Position numbers and translations under genes: made by a program. Below, piece by piece: positions 17,185-25,025 of a DNA stretch of 47,319 nt. The stretch comes from WHTI01 sp963826105 (GTDB lineage: Bacteria > Actinomycetota > CADDZG01 > WHSQ01): assembly GCA_963826105.1 (NCBI GenBank), contig CAWGWA010000010.1, positions 1 through 47,319 of the forward strand, read 5' to 3'. The stretch's first letter is position 1; each line of letters starts with the position of its first letter. The notes beneath the pieces are model-generated. The model had not been told where the DNA came from. It worked only from the letters and a program-made list of their open reading frames with translations, and did no database searches.

Positions 17185-17737
17185 ACTGGCCGACGAGGAT
17201 CTCCTTAGCGTGTACCTCGACGGCGACGAGGCTGCCTTCACCGCACTGATGCGGCGCCACGAGGACCGGATCTTCGCCATGGCCTTGAAGATGATGGGGA
17301 ACCGACCGGATGCTCTCGACGCGACCCAGGACACATTCATCCGTGCGTTCCGGAACGCGTCGAAGTTTCGCGGCGATTCCGCCTTCGGGACGTGGCTCTA
17401 TCGGATCGGGCTCAACTCCTGCCACGATCTCCTACGGAAAAGGAAACGGGACCCGATCCCCGAGGAAGAGATCGAGGGGGCCGGCGATCATCTTCCCGGT
17501 GTCGACGAGGGGGTCGTTCTGAACATGGAACTCACCGCCGCCCTCGCCGGTCTCCAGGAGGACTACCGGGCCGCCGTCCTGATGCACGACCTGGGCGGCA
17601 TCCCCTACGAGGAGATCGCCGTCATCACCGAGGTCTCGATCGGGACGGTTAAGTCCCGGATCTCGCGGGGCCGCAGAAAACTCGCCGAACTCCTGGAACA
17701 CCCGACCTCCCCTGATGCGTCGAAGGGACAGCGATGA
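17174..17737 (+). CDS. ECF RNA polymerase sigma factor (SigM-like position)
   Basis: 187 aa from TTG 17174, inside the end of the kinase gene (a GTG at 17132 is a longer alternative). Region 2 is clear: DEAAFTALMRRHEDRIFAMA, DATQDTFIRAF, and the -10 binding stretch FGTWLYRIGLNSCHDLLRKRK. Region 4 shows YRAAVLMHDLGGIPYEEIA and the helix-turn-helix IGTVKSRISRGRRKL. It occupies the position of SigM (Rv3911). The zinc anti-sigma gene follows with a 4-base ATGA overlap, the usual sign that the sigma factor is held inactive by its partner. It may read the ECF-type promoter before trxB (19283-19308), which is inferred. Confidence 0.93.
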   Translation: MVPELADEDLLSVYLDGDEAAFTALMRRHEDRIFAMALKMMGNRPDALDATQDTFIRAFRNASKFRGDSAFGTWLYRIGLNSCHDLLRKRKRDPIPEEEIEGAGDHLPGVDEGVVLNMELTAALAGLQEDYRAAVLMHDLGGIPYEEIAVITEVSIGTVKSRISRGRRKLAELLEHPTSPDASKGQR

Positions 17738-18684
17738 AGAACACCGGAAGCCACGAACGCTTCTCGGAGCTGATCGGGCCTTACCTGAGACGGGAACTCG
17801 CCGTCGATGACGCCCGCGAACTCGAGGAGCACCTCGCCTCCTGCCCCGATTGCCGGGCCGAGGTCGAGGGAGCGCGCGCCCTCATGGAGGAGCCCGCTGG
17901 ACTCACCGAGGCCGAGCGCGGTTCCCTTCACGCGGCGGTCACCGCCGCCATCGGCCGACCGGAGGCACCGGCCCGGGTCGTCCCCCTGAAGCCTCGCTGG
18001 GCCGGGGCGGCGAAGTTCATGAGCGCGGCCGCGGCGGTTGCACTGATCGCGGTCGCCGGGATCTGGGCCGGAACCTCGGGCAACCTCGGGGGGGATGACT
18101 CCGGCGATGGCGGTGGCGACGCCTCCATGGCAGAGGCCGAAGGCGGAGGCGGAGCCGACCAGAGGATCAATGCGCCTGAGCCGTTGTTCCTCGACCAGGA
18201 ATCGGCCGAGGTCCTCTACGACGCCACCGAGGAGCAGGATGCCGGCGACGAGGGGTCAACCGAGGCCTCCGGGGACGACGGGGACACGGCTGGCAACTTG
18301 GCGGTGTCCCCCCTGGCTGAGCGAGCCCTGGCGAACTACGCGGTTGAGGGCCCACTGTTCAAGGCGTTCTCCGACGCCTACCTCGCCCCCGTCCCCGAAC
18401 GGGACGCTCGCCGAGTGCTCCTGAGACTCGCCAAGCAGGCTCCCGCCGCCGAGTTCGAGGATCAGGTGAACGAGTGCGGCGGCGGGTTCCTCGCACGGAA
18501 CCCAGGCAGCGCGATCTCGGTCGCGGCGGTCCTCGGCAACTTCGAGGGCGAGGAGGCTCTGGTCATCGGCTTCATCACCGCTGAGGCTCCCTCGGGAGAC
18601 CTCAACCGCTACACCTACGAGGTCTGGCGGTTGGGCGATTGCTCCTCCCCCATCACGACCTTCGGCGGCGCGCTCGTCCGCTAG
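17734..18684 (+). CDS. Transmembrane anti-sigma factor with zinc-finger ZAS motif
   Basis: 316 aa. The cytoplasmic part carries H33-x3-C37-x2-C40 (EEHLASCPDC), the zinc-associated anti-sigma signature. A transmembrane helix spans about 92-112 (AAAAVALIAVAGIWAG), followed by an acidic, Gly-rich disordered segment (about 113-190) and a compact outer domain (about 200-316) with paired Cys near its start and end, perhaps a disulfide. It should bind and sequester the upstream sigma factor and release it on an envelope signal. ATG overlaps the sigma stop. The corresponding M. tuberculosis gene is Rv3912. Confidence 0.9.
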   Translation: MKNTGSHERFSELIGPYLRRELAVDDARELEEHLASCPDCRAEVEGARALMEEPAGLTEAERGSLHAAVTAAIGRPEAPARVVPLKPRWAGAAKFMSAAAAVALIAVAGIWAGTSGNLGGDDSGDGGGDASMAEAEGGGGADQRINAPEPLFLDQESAEVLYDATEEQDAGDEGSTEASGDDGDTAGNLAVSPLAERALANYAVEGPLFKAFSDAYLAPVPERDARRVLLRLAKQAPAAEFEDQVNECGGGFLARNPGSAISVAAVLGNFEGEEALVIGFITAEAPSGDLNRYTYEVWRLGDCSSPITTFGGALVR

Positions 18685-18705
18685 CACAACGATCGGAGGC
18701 ACGCA

Positions 18706-19272
18706 GTGCGACGCATGGTTGTTCTCACATTGGCCCTCGTCCTGAGCGCGTCCGCCTGCACCATCGACGAGACACCTCCTTCGGCCGCGCCGACGCCAAC
18801 CGAGAGGGTCAGGCCCCCGGTCGAGGTTCCCGATGAGGTCGAGATCTACGCCGACGTGCTCCGTCATCAACTGACCCAAGGGAACGGCCGATCGACATGG
18901 TTCAAGCGCGCCTACGTCATCAACGGACCCGTGGCCGGAGCGGGGCATCCACGCACCTCGATCGTTGCCCCTCCCGACGGCTCGTTCTCGCCTGAGATCA
19001 CCGCAGGGATCGAAGAGCAGCTTAGCGATCTGGTCAGGGTGATCTTTGTCGACGCCGACGACCCGCGTCTGGGCAGGACTGGGCTCGCCGGGGTCAGGGA
19101 TGCGGGCGCGATCGTCTCCCTGGGGCCGATCGAGCGCAAGAATGGCCGCGTTCACGTGCCCAACGGCAAGTTCTGCGGAAGCCTCTGCGGGCAGTGGCTG
19201 ACCTACGTACTCACCGACAAGACGGGGGCATGGAAGGTCGTCAGGACGACCGGGCCGCGCGCGATCTCCTGA
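18706..19272 (+). CDS. Predicted lipoprotein, unknown family
   Basis: 188 aa from GTG 18706. The N-terminus is a lipoprotein signal (basic MRRM, then LTLALVLSASAC with Cys18 as lipidation site), followed by a Thr/Pro linker and a domain of about 150 residues. I do not recognise the family. Two late Cys (CGSLCG) could form a disulfide. It starts 21 bases after the anti-sigma stop and shares its strand, so it may belong to the same regulon, perhaps as an envelope sensor. The 45-base gap to trxB contains a separate promoter. Confidence 0.75.
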   Translation: MRRMVVLTLALVLSASACTIDETPPSAAPTPTERVRPPVEVPDEVEIYADVLRHQLTQGNGRSTWFKRAYVINGPVAGAGHPRTSIVAPPDGSFSPEITAGIEEQLSDLVRVIFVDADDPRLGRTGLAGVRDAGAIVSLGPIERKNGRVHVPNGKFCGSLCGQWLTYVLTDKTGAWKVVRTTGPRAIS

Positions 19273-19282
19273 CACGGGGGCC

Positions 19283-19308
19283 GGAATGTTCCCTCCCTTG
19301 AGGCCGTT
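19283..19308 (+). promoter_or_regulatory. ECF-type promoter before trxB (GGAAT-N18-GTT)
   Basis: GGAAT at 19283-19287 and GTT at 19306-19308 with exactly 18 bases between them, the form recognised by SigR/SigH-type sigma factors that control thioredoxin genes in Streptomyces and mycobacteria. Transcription would start about 19314-19318, at or next to GTG 19318, giving a leaderless or nearly leaderless trxB mRNA. Confidence 0.6.
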
Positions 19309-19317
19309 CTGTATCGT

Positions 19318-20259
19318 GTGAGCGACATGAACGAAGTAGAAGAGGTCCGCGAAGTAGCGATCATCGGGTCGGGTCCCGCCGGTTTGACCGCCGCCGTCTA
19401 CGCGGCGCGCGCCGACCTCCACCCGATCATGATCGAGGGCATCGAGGCCGGCGGGCAACTGATGCTCACCACCGAGGTCGAGAACTACCCCGGCTTCGTG
19501 GACGGGATCATGGGGCCCGAGCTGATGACCACCATGCGCAAGCAGGCGGCGCGCTTCGGCACCGAATACCTGACCGACAACGTGACCGAGGTCGACTTCT
19601 CGGCCCAGCCCTTCACAGTCAAGACCGCCGACCGCGAGATCAAGGCGAAGTCGATCATCATCTCGACCGGCGCCAGCGCGCGGATGCTCGAAGTTCCCGG
19701 TGAGCGCGAGCTCCTCGGACATGGTGTGTCGACCTGCGCCACGTGCGACGGCTTCTTCTTCCGCGATAAGGAACTGATCGTGGTCGGCGGTGGCGACTCG
19801 GCGATGGAGGAAGCGACGTTCCTCACCAAGTTCGCCACCAAGGTCACCGTCGTGCACCGCAGAGACTCCCTGCGCGCGTCGAAGATCATGCAGGACCGCG
19901 CTCTCGCCAACGAGAAGATCGAGTTCAAGTGGAACGCGGTCGTATCGGAGGTCTACGGCGACGGCACCGTCGCCGGCGTCAAGCTCACCGATACCGTCAC
20001 CGGCGAGGTCACCGACTTCCCCACCAACGGAGTCTTCGTTGCCATCGGGCACGACCCCAACACCAGATTGTTCGAAGGCAAGCTCGACCTGGCCGAGGGC
20101 TACATCAAGACCGACGGAGAGACGACCGCTACCTCGGTCGCCGGGGTCTTCGCCGCAGGCGATGTCGTCGACTTCCGTTACCGGCAGGCGATCACCGCCG
20201 CCGGAATGGGCTGTATGGCGGCGATCGACGCCGAACGCTGGCTCGAAGCCAACCACTGA
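19318..20259 (+). CDS. trxB: Thioredoxin reductase
   Basis: Reduces thioredoxin with NADPH through FAD and a redox disulfide (EC 1.8.1.9). 313 aa. Seen: FAD motif IIGSGPAG (15-22), GGQLMLTTEVENYPGF, the redox pair C140-A-T-C143, NADPH motif GGGDSAMEEA and the FAD-closing GVFAAGDVVD. Start may be GTG 19318 or ATG 19327; the promoter at 19283-19308 would put either at the very 5' end of the mRNA. In M. tuberculosis trxB2 is followed by trxC; here no thioredoxin gene follows, and an M23 peptidase takes its place. Confidence 0.96.
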   Translation: MSDMNEVEEVREVAIIGSGPAGLTAAVYAARADLHPIMIEGIEAGGQLMLTTEVENYPGFVDGIMGPELMTTMRKQAARFGTEYLTDNVTEVDFSAQPFTVKTADREIKAKSIIISTGASARMLEVPGERELLGHGVSTCATCDGFFFRDKELIVVGGGDSAMEEATFLTKFATKVTVVHRRDSLRASKIMQDRALANEKIEFKWNAVVSEVYGDGTVAGVKLTDTVTGEVTDFPTNGVFVAIGHDPNTRLFEGKLDLAEGYIKTDGETTATSVAGVFAAGDVVDFRYRQAITAAGMGCMAAIDAERWLEANH

Positions 20260-20304
20260 ATAAAGATGCCGCGGCTCCGATCTAAGGCCCGAACCACCTA
20301 GTTA

Positions 20305-20323
20305 AGGCCGGCCCCTCCGGCCT
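20305..20323 (+). terminator. Short hairpin between trxB and the M23 gene
   Basis: Seven-bp stem AGGCCGG (20305-20311) with CCGGCCT (20317-20323) and a CCCCT loop, with no T-run. It could slow or end trxB transcription; weak evidence. Confidence 0.35.
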
Positions 20324-20334
20324 ACGCTGGATCG

Positions 20335-20937
20335 GTGAAGCGGAAGCGGGGGGTACGGGTCGGTCTGAGTGCCGTGGTGCTCGCTATCGGGGCGTCCGCC
20401 TTCGCCCTCGGGAGCAACGTCAGCCCGACCGGTTACCGGCCACCGGTGAAGGTCGAAGGGGCCGTGTTCCCCGTAGCCCGTGCGGATTGGCTCTCGGTCA
20501 TCAATTTCGCCGACGACTGGCACGCCCCCCGGATGCGCCTGGTCGGCAATCGCTGGATCCAATCCGGGGTCCACGAGGGCACCGACATCCTGGCCGAGCC
20601 CGGCACCCCCATCCGGGCCCTGACCGGCGGAGAAGTCGAAAACCTCGGATGGCTCTTCTACTCCGGTTGGAGGGTGGGGATCAGGGGGGATGACGGCAGC
20701 TACTACTTCTACGCCCACATGAGCGAGTTCGCCCCCGGGCTATCGATCGGAGAGGCCGTCTCGGCCGGGGAAACCATCGGATTCGTGGGTAACACGGGGT
20801 ACGGCACCAAGGCGGGGCACCACGGCGAGTTCATCTACCATCTTCACGTAGGCATCCAGGAGCCGGATGGCACATGGATCAACCCCTTCCCGCTGCTGGA
20901 AGACCTCTACCGAGAGGCTGTGGAAACCGACCGATGA
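20335..20937 (+). CDS. Secreted M23-family peptidase (LytM-like)
   Basis: 200 aa from GTG 20335 with a signal sequence or membrane anchor (about 6-26). The M23 zinc site is present: H80-x3-D84 (HEGTDILA) and the HLH pair at 169-171, with the SYYFYAHMS strand at about 122-130, so a peptidoglycan endopeptidase activity is plausible. The domain is short and has an insert between about 85 and 115. The ATG of cwlM overlaps its stop (ATGA, 20934-20937), linking the two wall genes. It takes the place that trxC has in mycobacteria. Confidence 0.88.
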   Translation: MKRKRGVRVGLSAVVLAIGASAFALGSNVSPTGYRPPVKVEGAVFPVARADWLSVINFADDWHAPRMRLVGNRWIQSGVHEGTDILAEPGTPIRALTGGEVENLGWLFYSGWRVGIRGDDGSYYFYAHMSEFAPGLSIGEAVSAGETIGFVGNTGYGTKAGHHGEFIYHLHVGIQEPDGTWINPFPLLEDLYREAVETDR

Positions 20938-21992
20938 CCTTGTTGATCAAACCCGGCGACCGCTCGCAGCGGGTCGCCGATGTTCAGTCACGGCTGCGCG
21001 CGCTCGGATTTCACATCGACGACGACACCGGTTCGTTCGATCCGTCGACCACCGAGGCGGTGCGGGCGTTCCAGCAGAGCCGGAGCATCCTGGTCGACGG
21101 CCTCGTCGGGCCCAACACCTGGAGTGAGCTCGTCGAGGCTTCCTGGCGGCTGGGCGACCGATCCCTCTATCTCACGCGGCCCCTGATGCGCGGGGACGAC
21201 GTCCTCAAGCTTCAGCAGCTGCTCAACGCTCTCGGATACGACGCCGGCCGGGAAGATGGACTCTTCGGACCCGATGGTGAGCGCGCGGTGCGGAGGTTCC
21301 AGAAGGAGTACGGGATCACCGAGGACGGGATCTTCGGCCCCCAGGCGCATACCTCACTGATCGGACTGCGCGTGGATCGGCCCGGCACCGCGGCGCGTCT
21401 GCGGGAGGAGTTGATCCTCGCTGAGCGTGCCGACCTCTCCGGATCACTGATCATCATCGACCCGGGGCACGGTGGTCCCGACGCGGGCGACCAAGGAGCC
21501 GACGGGTCCAACGAAGCTCAACTGTGTTGGGATATCGCGGTTCGGATCGCGGAGGTGCTCGCGGACGCGGGGGCAAAGGTTCGCTTCACGCGCACGGAGG
21601 TCGAGGGGCCGACGACAAGTGAGCGCGCTGCGCGCGCGAACGAACTCAGCGGTGACATCTTCGTATCTGTGCATCTCAACTCGCACGACGAGGGCGACGC
21701 CGCGGGAGCGAGCACGTACTTCTTCGGGGGCTCCCGTCTGGGCGAGCGGCTCGCCGATTCGATCCAGCAGGAACTCGTCGGACTCGGCATCAGCGATTGC
21801 AGGAGTCACGCGCGCGCGTATGCGTTGTTGAAGGAGACGCGCATGCCCGCGGCGTTGGTCGAGCCTTGCTTCATCACCAACCCTGAGGAAGAGAAGATGC
21901 TGCAGGATCCGTTGCAGCGCGCGGGGATCGCGGAGGCGATCAGCGCGGGCGTGAAGCGGTACTTCGAATCGAAAGGCCCGAAGGAAACTTAG
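20934..21992 (+). CDS. cwlM: CwlM-like protein: two PG-binding domains plus amidase_3
   Basis: 352 aa from ATG 20934, which overlaps the M23 stop; the longer reading from 20874 is not needed. Two PG_binding_1 domains (about 5-62 and 82-138; each with DG-x-x-GP) precede an N-acetylmuramoyl-L-alanine amidase domain (from about 170). The zinc and catalytic residues look intact: H179 in DPGHGG, E194, H247 in VHLNS and E310 in VEPCF. No signal peptide is seen. The mycobacterial homologue Rv3915 is cytoplasmic and activates MurA when phosphorylated, and lack of an export signal fits that role here. A kinase lies 4 kb upstream on the same strand. Its end overlaps the convergent parB end by 4 bases. 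Confidence 0.93.
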   Translation: MTLLIKPGDRSQRVADVQSRLRALGFHIDDDTGSFDPSTTEAVRAFQQSRSILVDGLVGPNTWSELVEASWRLGDRSLYLTRPLMRGDDVLKLQQLLNALGYDAGREDGLFGPDGERAVRRFQKEYGITEDGIFGPQAHTSLIGLRVDRPGTAARLREELILAERADLSGSLIIIDPGHGGPDAGDQGADGSNEAQLCWDIAVRIAEVLADAGAKVRFTRTEVEGPTTSERAARANELSGDIFVSVHLNSHDEGDAAGASTYFFGGSRLGERLADSIQQELVGLGISDCRSHARAYALLKETRMPAALVEPCFITNPEEEKMLQDPLQRAGIAEAISAGVKRYFESKGPKET

Positions 21993-22861
21993 GACCCACG
22001 CAGGATGTCGTTCGTGAGCCGCTCGAGGTCCTCGAGGTCGGAGAACTCCACGACGATCTTGCCTTTGCGCTTACCGAGCTCGACCTTCACCTTGGTGTGG
22101 AGAGCGGCTCCCAGTCGCTTCTCGGTCTCGGCCGCCTGCGGGGGCCGAGACGCCGTCGTCGAGGCTCCCGTGGCGGTATCGCCGGACATCTGCTGGTAGC
22201 GCCGCACGAGGTCCTCGGTCTCCCGTACCGACAAGCCCTCCTGGGCCACCCGGCGGGCCAGACGCTCCTGGAACGGGTTCCCGTCGAGGCCCAGCAGCGC
22301 CTTGCCGTGCCCCGCCGACAGGCGTCCCTCGACCAGGTAGGCCTGCAGGGCCACCGGCAGGTCGAGAAGCCTCAGGATGTTGGTGATCGTCGACCGGTTC
22401 TTGCCGATCCGAGTTCCCAGCGCCTCTTGGGTGAGCCCGACGTCATCCATCAGTTGGCGGTAAGCCGCGGCCTCTTCGATCGGGTTGAGGTTCTCGCGGT
22501 GGATGTTCTCGACGAGAGCGCGCTCGAGCGATCCCTCGACGTCGGTCTCGACGATGACGACCGGAACCTTCTCAAGACCTGCGAGCTTCGACGCTCGCAA
22601 GCGTCGCTCGCCGGCGATCAACTCGTAGCTGCCGCTCCCCAGCGCGCGTACCAGTAACGGTTGTAGAACTCCGAGCTGCTCGATCGAACGCGCTAGCTCC
22701 TCGAGGGGTTCCTTCTCGAACGCGTTGCGCGGTTGATTCGGGTTCGGCGCGATCTGCTCGATCGGAACCTCGATCAGCCCATCCGCTTGTCCCGGGTCGC
22801 CGGAGCCGCTCGACGGCAACAGTGCATCGAGGCCGCGGCCAAGTCCCGAACGGCGCGTCAC
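21989..22861 (-). CDS. parB: Chromosome partitioning protein ParB
   Basis: Binds parS and spreads on DNA as a CTP-dependent clamp. 290 aa from GTG 22861, which overlaps the parA stop (GTGA); a start at ATG 22894 would run 36 bases into parA and is less likely. Seen: N-terminal RRSGLGRGLDALLP, which binds ParA; the CTP/ParB box with GERRLRASKLAGL and ENIHRENLNPIEEA; a helix-turn-helix GLTQEALGTRIGKNRSTI; and a C-terminal dimerisation region. A matching parS lies at 24440-24455, about 1.6 kb away. Confidence 0.97.
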   Translation of the reverse strand: MTRRSGLGRGLDALLPSSGSGDPGQADGLIEVPIEQIAPNPNQPRNAFEKEPLEELARSIEQLGVLQPLLVRALGSGSYELIAGERRLRASKLAGLEKVPVVIVETDVEGSLERALVENIHRENLNPIEEAAAYRQLMDDVGLTQEALGTRIGKNRSTITNILRLLDLPVALQAYLVEGRLSAGHGKALLGLDGNPFQERLARRVAQEGLSVRETEDLVRRYQQMSGDTATGASTTASRPPQAAETEKRLGAALHTKVKVELGKRKGKIVVEFSDLEDLERLTNDILRGS

Positions 22862-23880
22862 GATCCGACCGTCCACGGTTCGCGTCGCGGCCACGCGGTA
22901 TCGAGTCCCGGCGGTTCGGGAGCGATGGTTCCGTAGCCGCGTCCGCCCGGGCCGGGCGTGGAAGGCGGGAGATGGTGACGCGGTTCGGTGGCTCCCGCGC
23001 TGCCCCCGGAGACCGAAGCCGGTTCCGGAGGTGCGGGCGGCGGGTGCTGCTCGAGTCCGTACCTGGCCTCGACCTCGGCTGCGAGTAGTCGGTACGACAC
23101 CGCGCCGCGCGACGACGGATCGAGTGTCAACACCGGCTCACCGAACGACGGCGACTCCGAGATGCGAACGCTGCGCGGGATGATCGTCTCGAGTACGAGA
23201 TCTCCGAAGTGACCGCGTACGTCGTCGGCAACCTGTGTCGAGAGGTTGGTGCGACCGTCAAACATCGTGAGAAGGAAACCGGAGATCCGCAGTTCGGTGT
23301 TCAGCGACCGGCGGATCCTCTCGGCGGTTCCAAGCAATTGCCCGAGACCCTCGAGTGCGTAGTACTCGCACTGCACCGGGATGATGAGGTCGGCGGACGC
23401 GGCCAGCGCATTGATCGTCAGAAGGCCGAGGGACGGCGGACAGTCGATCAACATGAGCTCGTAGCGCCCCTCGATCCCCTCGAGCGCCTCGGCCAGCTTC
23501 TTCTCGCGGGCGATCGACCCCACCAGTTCGATCTCCGCGCCGGCAAGGTCGAGCGACGACGGCACGATATGGAGTCCGGGTATGGCCGTCTCGCGCACCA
23601 CCTGATCGAAGCGGGCTCCCCCGGTGATGAGGTCGTAGGTCGAGTACTCGACGCTCCGGTGGTCGACCCCGAGCCCGGTCGTAGCGTTCGACTGGGGGTC
23701 GATGTCGATCACGAGGACCTTGTGACCCCGCAGCGCCAGGCCGGCGGCGAGGTTGACCGCGGTCGTGGTCTTGGCCACGCCGCCCTTCTGGTTGGCGATG
23801 CTGATCAGACGCCCTCGCCCCGGCTCGATAGGCCGTGTTTCCAGTAGTTTCCAGTTACGAGGCGAAGACGGGTCGGTCAC
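22858..23880 (-). CDS. parA: Chromosome partitioning ATPase ParA
   Basis: A Walker-type ATPase that drives the ParB-parS complex over the nucleoid. 340 aa from GTG 23880, overlapping the rsmG stop by 4 bases; the frame is open further upstream to 24360, but that part is rsmG sequence in another frame. Seen: deviant Walker A KGGVAKTTTAVNL (about 33-45), DIDPQSNATTG, and DCPPSLGLLTINAL. A Pro/Gly-rich tail of about 65 residues follows the ATPase domain and has no recognised function; many ParA proteins lack it. Confidence 0.97.
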   Translation of the reverse strand: MTDPSSPRNWKLLETRPIEPGRGRLISIANQKGGVAKTTTAVNLAAGLALRGHKVLVIDIDPQSNATTGLGVDHRSVEYSTYDLITGGARFDQVVRETAIPGLHIVPSSLDLAGAEIELVGSIAREKKLAEALEGIEGRYELMLIDCPPSLGLLTINALAASADLIIPVQCEYYALEGLGQLLGTAERIRRSLNTELRISGFLLTMFDGRTNLSTQVADDVRGHFGDLVLETIIPRSVRISESPSFGEPVLTLDPSSRGAVSYRLLAAEVEARYGLEQHPPPAPPEPASVSGGSAGATEPRHHLPPSTPGPGGRGYGTIAPEPPGLDTAWPRREPWTVGS

Positions 23881-24401
23881 GGGCCGATGATAGCAAGCCC
23901 CGGGCCGGCCGCCTCGGCCCCCTCCGGCCGCGCCGCGTCCGCCCCGAGGAACAGGATCCCGACACCCTCCGCAGCCAGCAGAGGACGCAGTAGCGTGGCC
24001 GCCTCCTCGGGCGGGGCGAGCGCTCGGGCGGTGGCGACCGCATGGACCCCCGCGAACGCACGGTCGTGCGCGGCCTCCTGAGCGGTCAGCCGGATGACCT
24101 CGTAATCGAGTCCGAGCTCCCGGGCGACCTCCTCGAGGAACGCCGCCCGCTTGGCCCGGGGCTCGAGCATCCGCCAGAGCCTGGCCGGCTCGGCGATCGC
24201 CAGCGGTACCCCGGGAAGCCCGGCCCCCGATCCGACGTCGATCGCCGGCCCCTCGGGGGCTCCGGTCACCAGGGGCAGCGCTCGAAGCGAATCTTCGAGG
24301 TGCCTGGCCTCGAACCGCTCGAGATCCCCGACGGCGATCAGATTGACCCGGGGCGCCCACTTCCGCACTAACTCCGCATAGGCCCCGAGCATGTCTTCCA
24401 C
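23877..24401 (-). CDS. rsmG: 16S rRNA (guanine-527-N7)-methyltransferase RsmG
   Basis: Methylates G527 of 16S rRNA with SAM (EC 2.1.1.170). 174 aa from GTG 24401, a little shorter than the usual 200-240. Seen: VNLIAVGDLERFEARHLEDSL near the start, and the SAM loop DVGSGAGLPGVPLAIAEP (about 51-68), typical of GidB. Loss of this enzyme is known to give low-level streptomycin resistance in other bacteria. Position between jag and parA is standard. The stop overlaps the parA GTG. The start lies 54 bases beyond parS. Confidence 0.94.
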   Translation of the reverse strand: MEDMLGAYAELVRKWAPRVNLIAVGDLERFEARHLEDSLRALPLVTGAPEGPAIDVGSGAGLPGVPLAIAEPARLWRMLEPRAKRAAFLEEVARELGLDYEVIRLTAQEAAHDRAFAGVHAVATARALAPPEEAATLLRPLLAAEGVGILFLGADAARPEGAEAAGPGLAIIGP

Positions 24402-24439
24402 GCCCCGAAAGCTACCGCCTAGGGGCCGTGGGGCGCGTA

Positions 24440-24455
24440 TGTTCCACGTGGAACA
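24440..24455. promoter_or_regulatory. parS centromere site
   Basis: A perfect 16-bp palindrome TGTTCCACGTGGAACA, matching the conserved bacterial parS (TGTTnCACGTGnAACA). It lies in the 69-base gap between jag and rsmG, next to the parAB genes. This is the only exact copy I found in the window; origins often have several more within a few hundred kb. Confidence 0.95.
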
Positions 24456-24470
24456 TCGGAGAACTGGGGG

Positions 24471-25025
24471 CTAGAGGCCCCGGACGATCACCTTGCGGTA
24501 GGGCTCTTCGCCCTCGCTGAAGGATTCGGTGCCGTCGACCTCGCCGACCGCGTCATGGACGATCTTGCGCTCGTAGGCGTTCATCGGCTCGAATTCGATC
24601 TCGGTCCCCCGCTCCTTGGCCCGCTCGGCCATCGATCGGGCGTGGTCCGCCAGAGCCTCGCGGCGGCGGGCGCGGTACCCCTCGACATCGAGGAGGAGGC
24701 GGACCCGGTGGCGAAGCCGCCTCTGGACCGCGGTCCGGGTGATCTCCTGGAGGGCATCGAGCGTCTGTCCCCGGCGGCCGATCAAGGCGCCGAGATCCTC
24801 TCCGGTGACGTCGACGTGGGTGGTCTCGTTCTCGATCCGGGTCTCGACCTCGCCGGTAACCCCGAGGTGCTCGAGGAGGCCGGTGAGGAACTCGTGCGCG
24901 GTCGAGGCCACCTCTTCGGGACTGGGTGGCTCGACCTGCTCTTCGGCCTCAGCCACGAGCTCCGCCGGCGCAGCCGTCTCGGTCGGCTCTTCGGACTCGT
25001 TGATCTCTTCGTGATCGTCGGTCAT
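24471..25025 (-). CDS. khpB: RNA-binding protein KhpB (Jag)
   Basis: 184 aa. An acidic N-terminal segment (about 1-40) is followed by a KH domain with GALIGRRGQTLDALQEI (about 78-94) and an R3H domain (about 115-184) with RARRREALADHARSMAERA and NAYERKIVHDAV. KhpB pairs with KhpA and binds RNA, affecting cell elongation in Gram-positive bacteria. The gene follows yidC with a 4-base overlap (25022-25025), the standard arrangement in this operon (Rv3920c). Confidence 0.95.
   Translation of the reverse strand: MTDDHEEINESEEPTETAAPAELVAEAEEQVEPPSPEEVASTAHEFLTGLLEHLGVTGEVETRIENETTHVDVTGEDLGALIGRRGQTLDALQEITRTAVQRRLRHRVRLLLDVEGYRARRREALADHARSMAERAKERGTEIEFEPMNAYERKIVHDAVGEVDGTESFSEGEEPYRKVIVRGL

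Noticed and set aside
18256..20256. Long minus-strand open frame opposite the anti-sigma, lipoprotein and trxB genes
   Set aside because: Runs across three recognised plus-strand genes with clear motifs; composition-driven shadow.
23881..24360. N-terminal extension of ParA
   Set aside because: Reads rsmG DNA in another frame; ParA homology begins at GTG 23880, which overlaps the rsmG stop.
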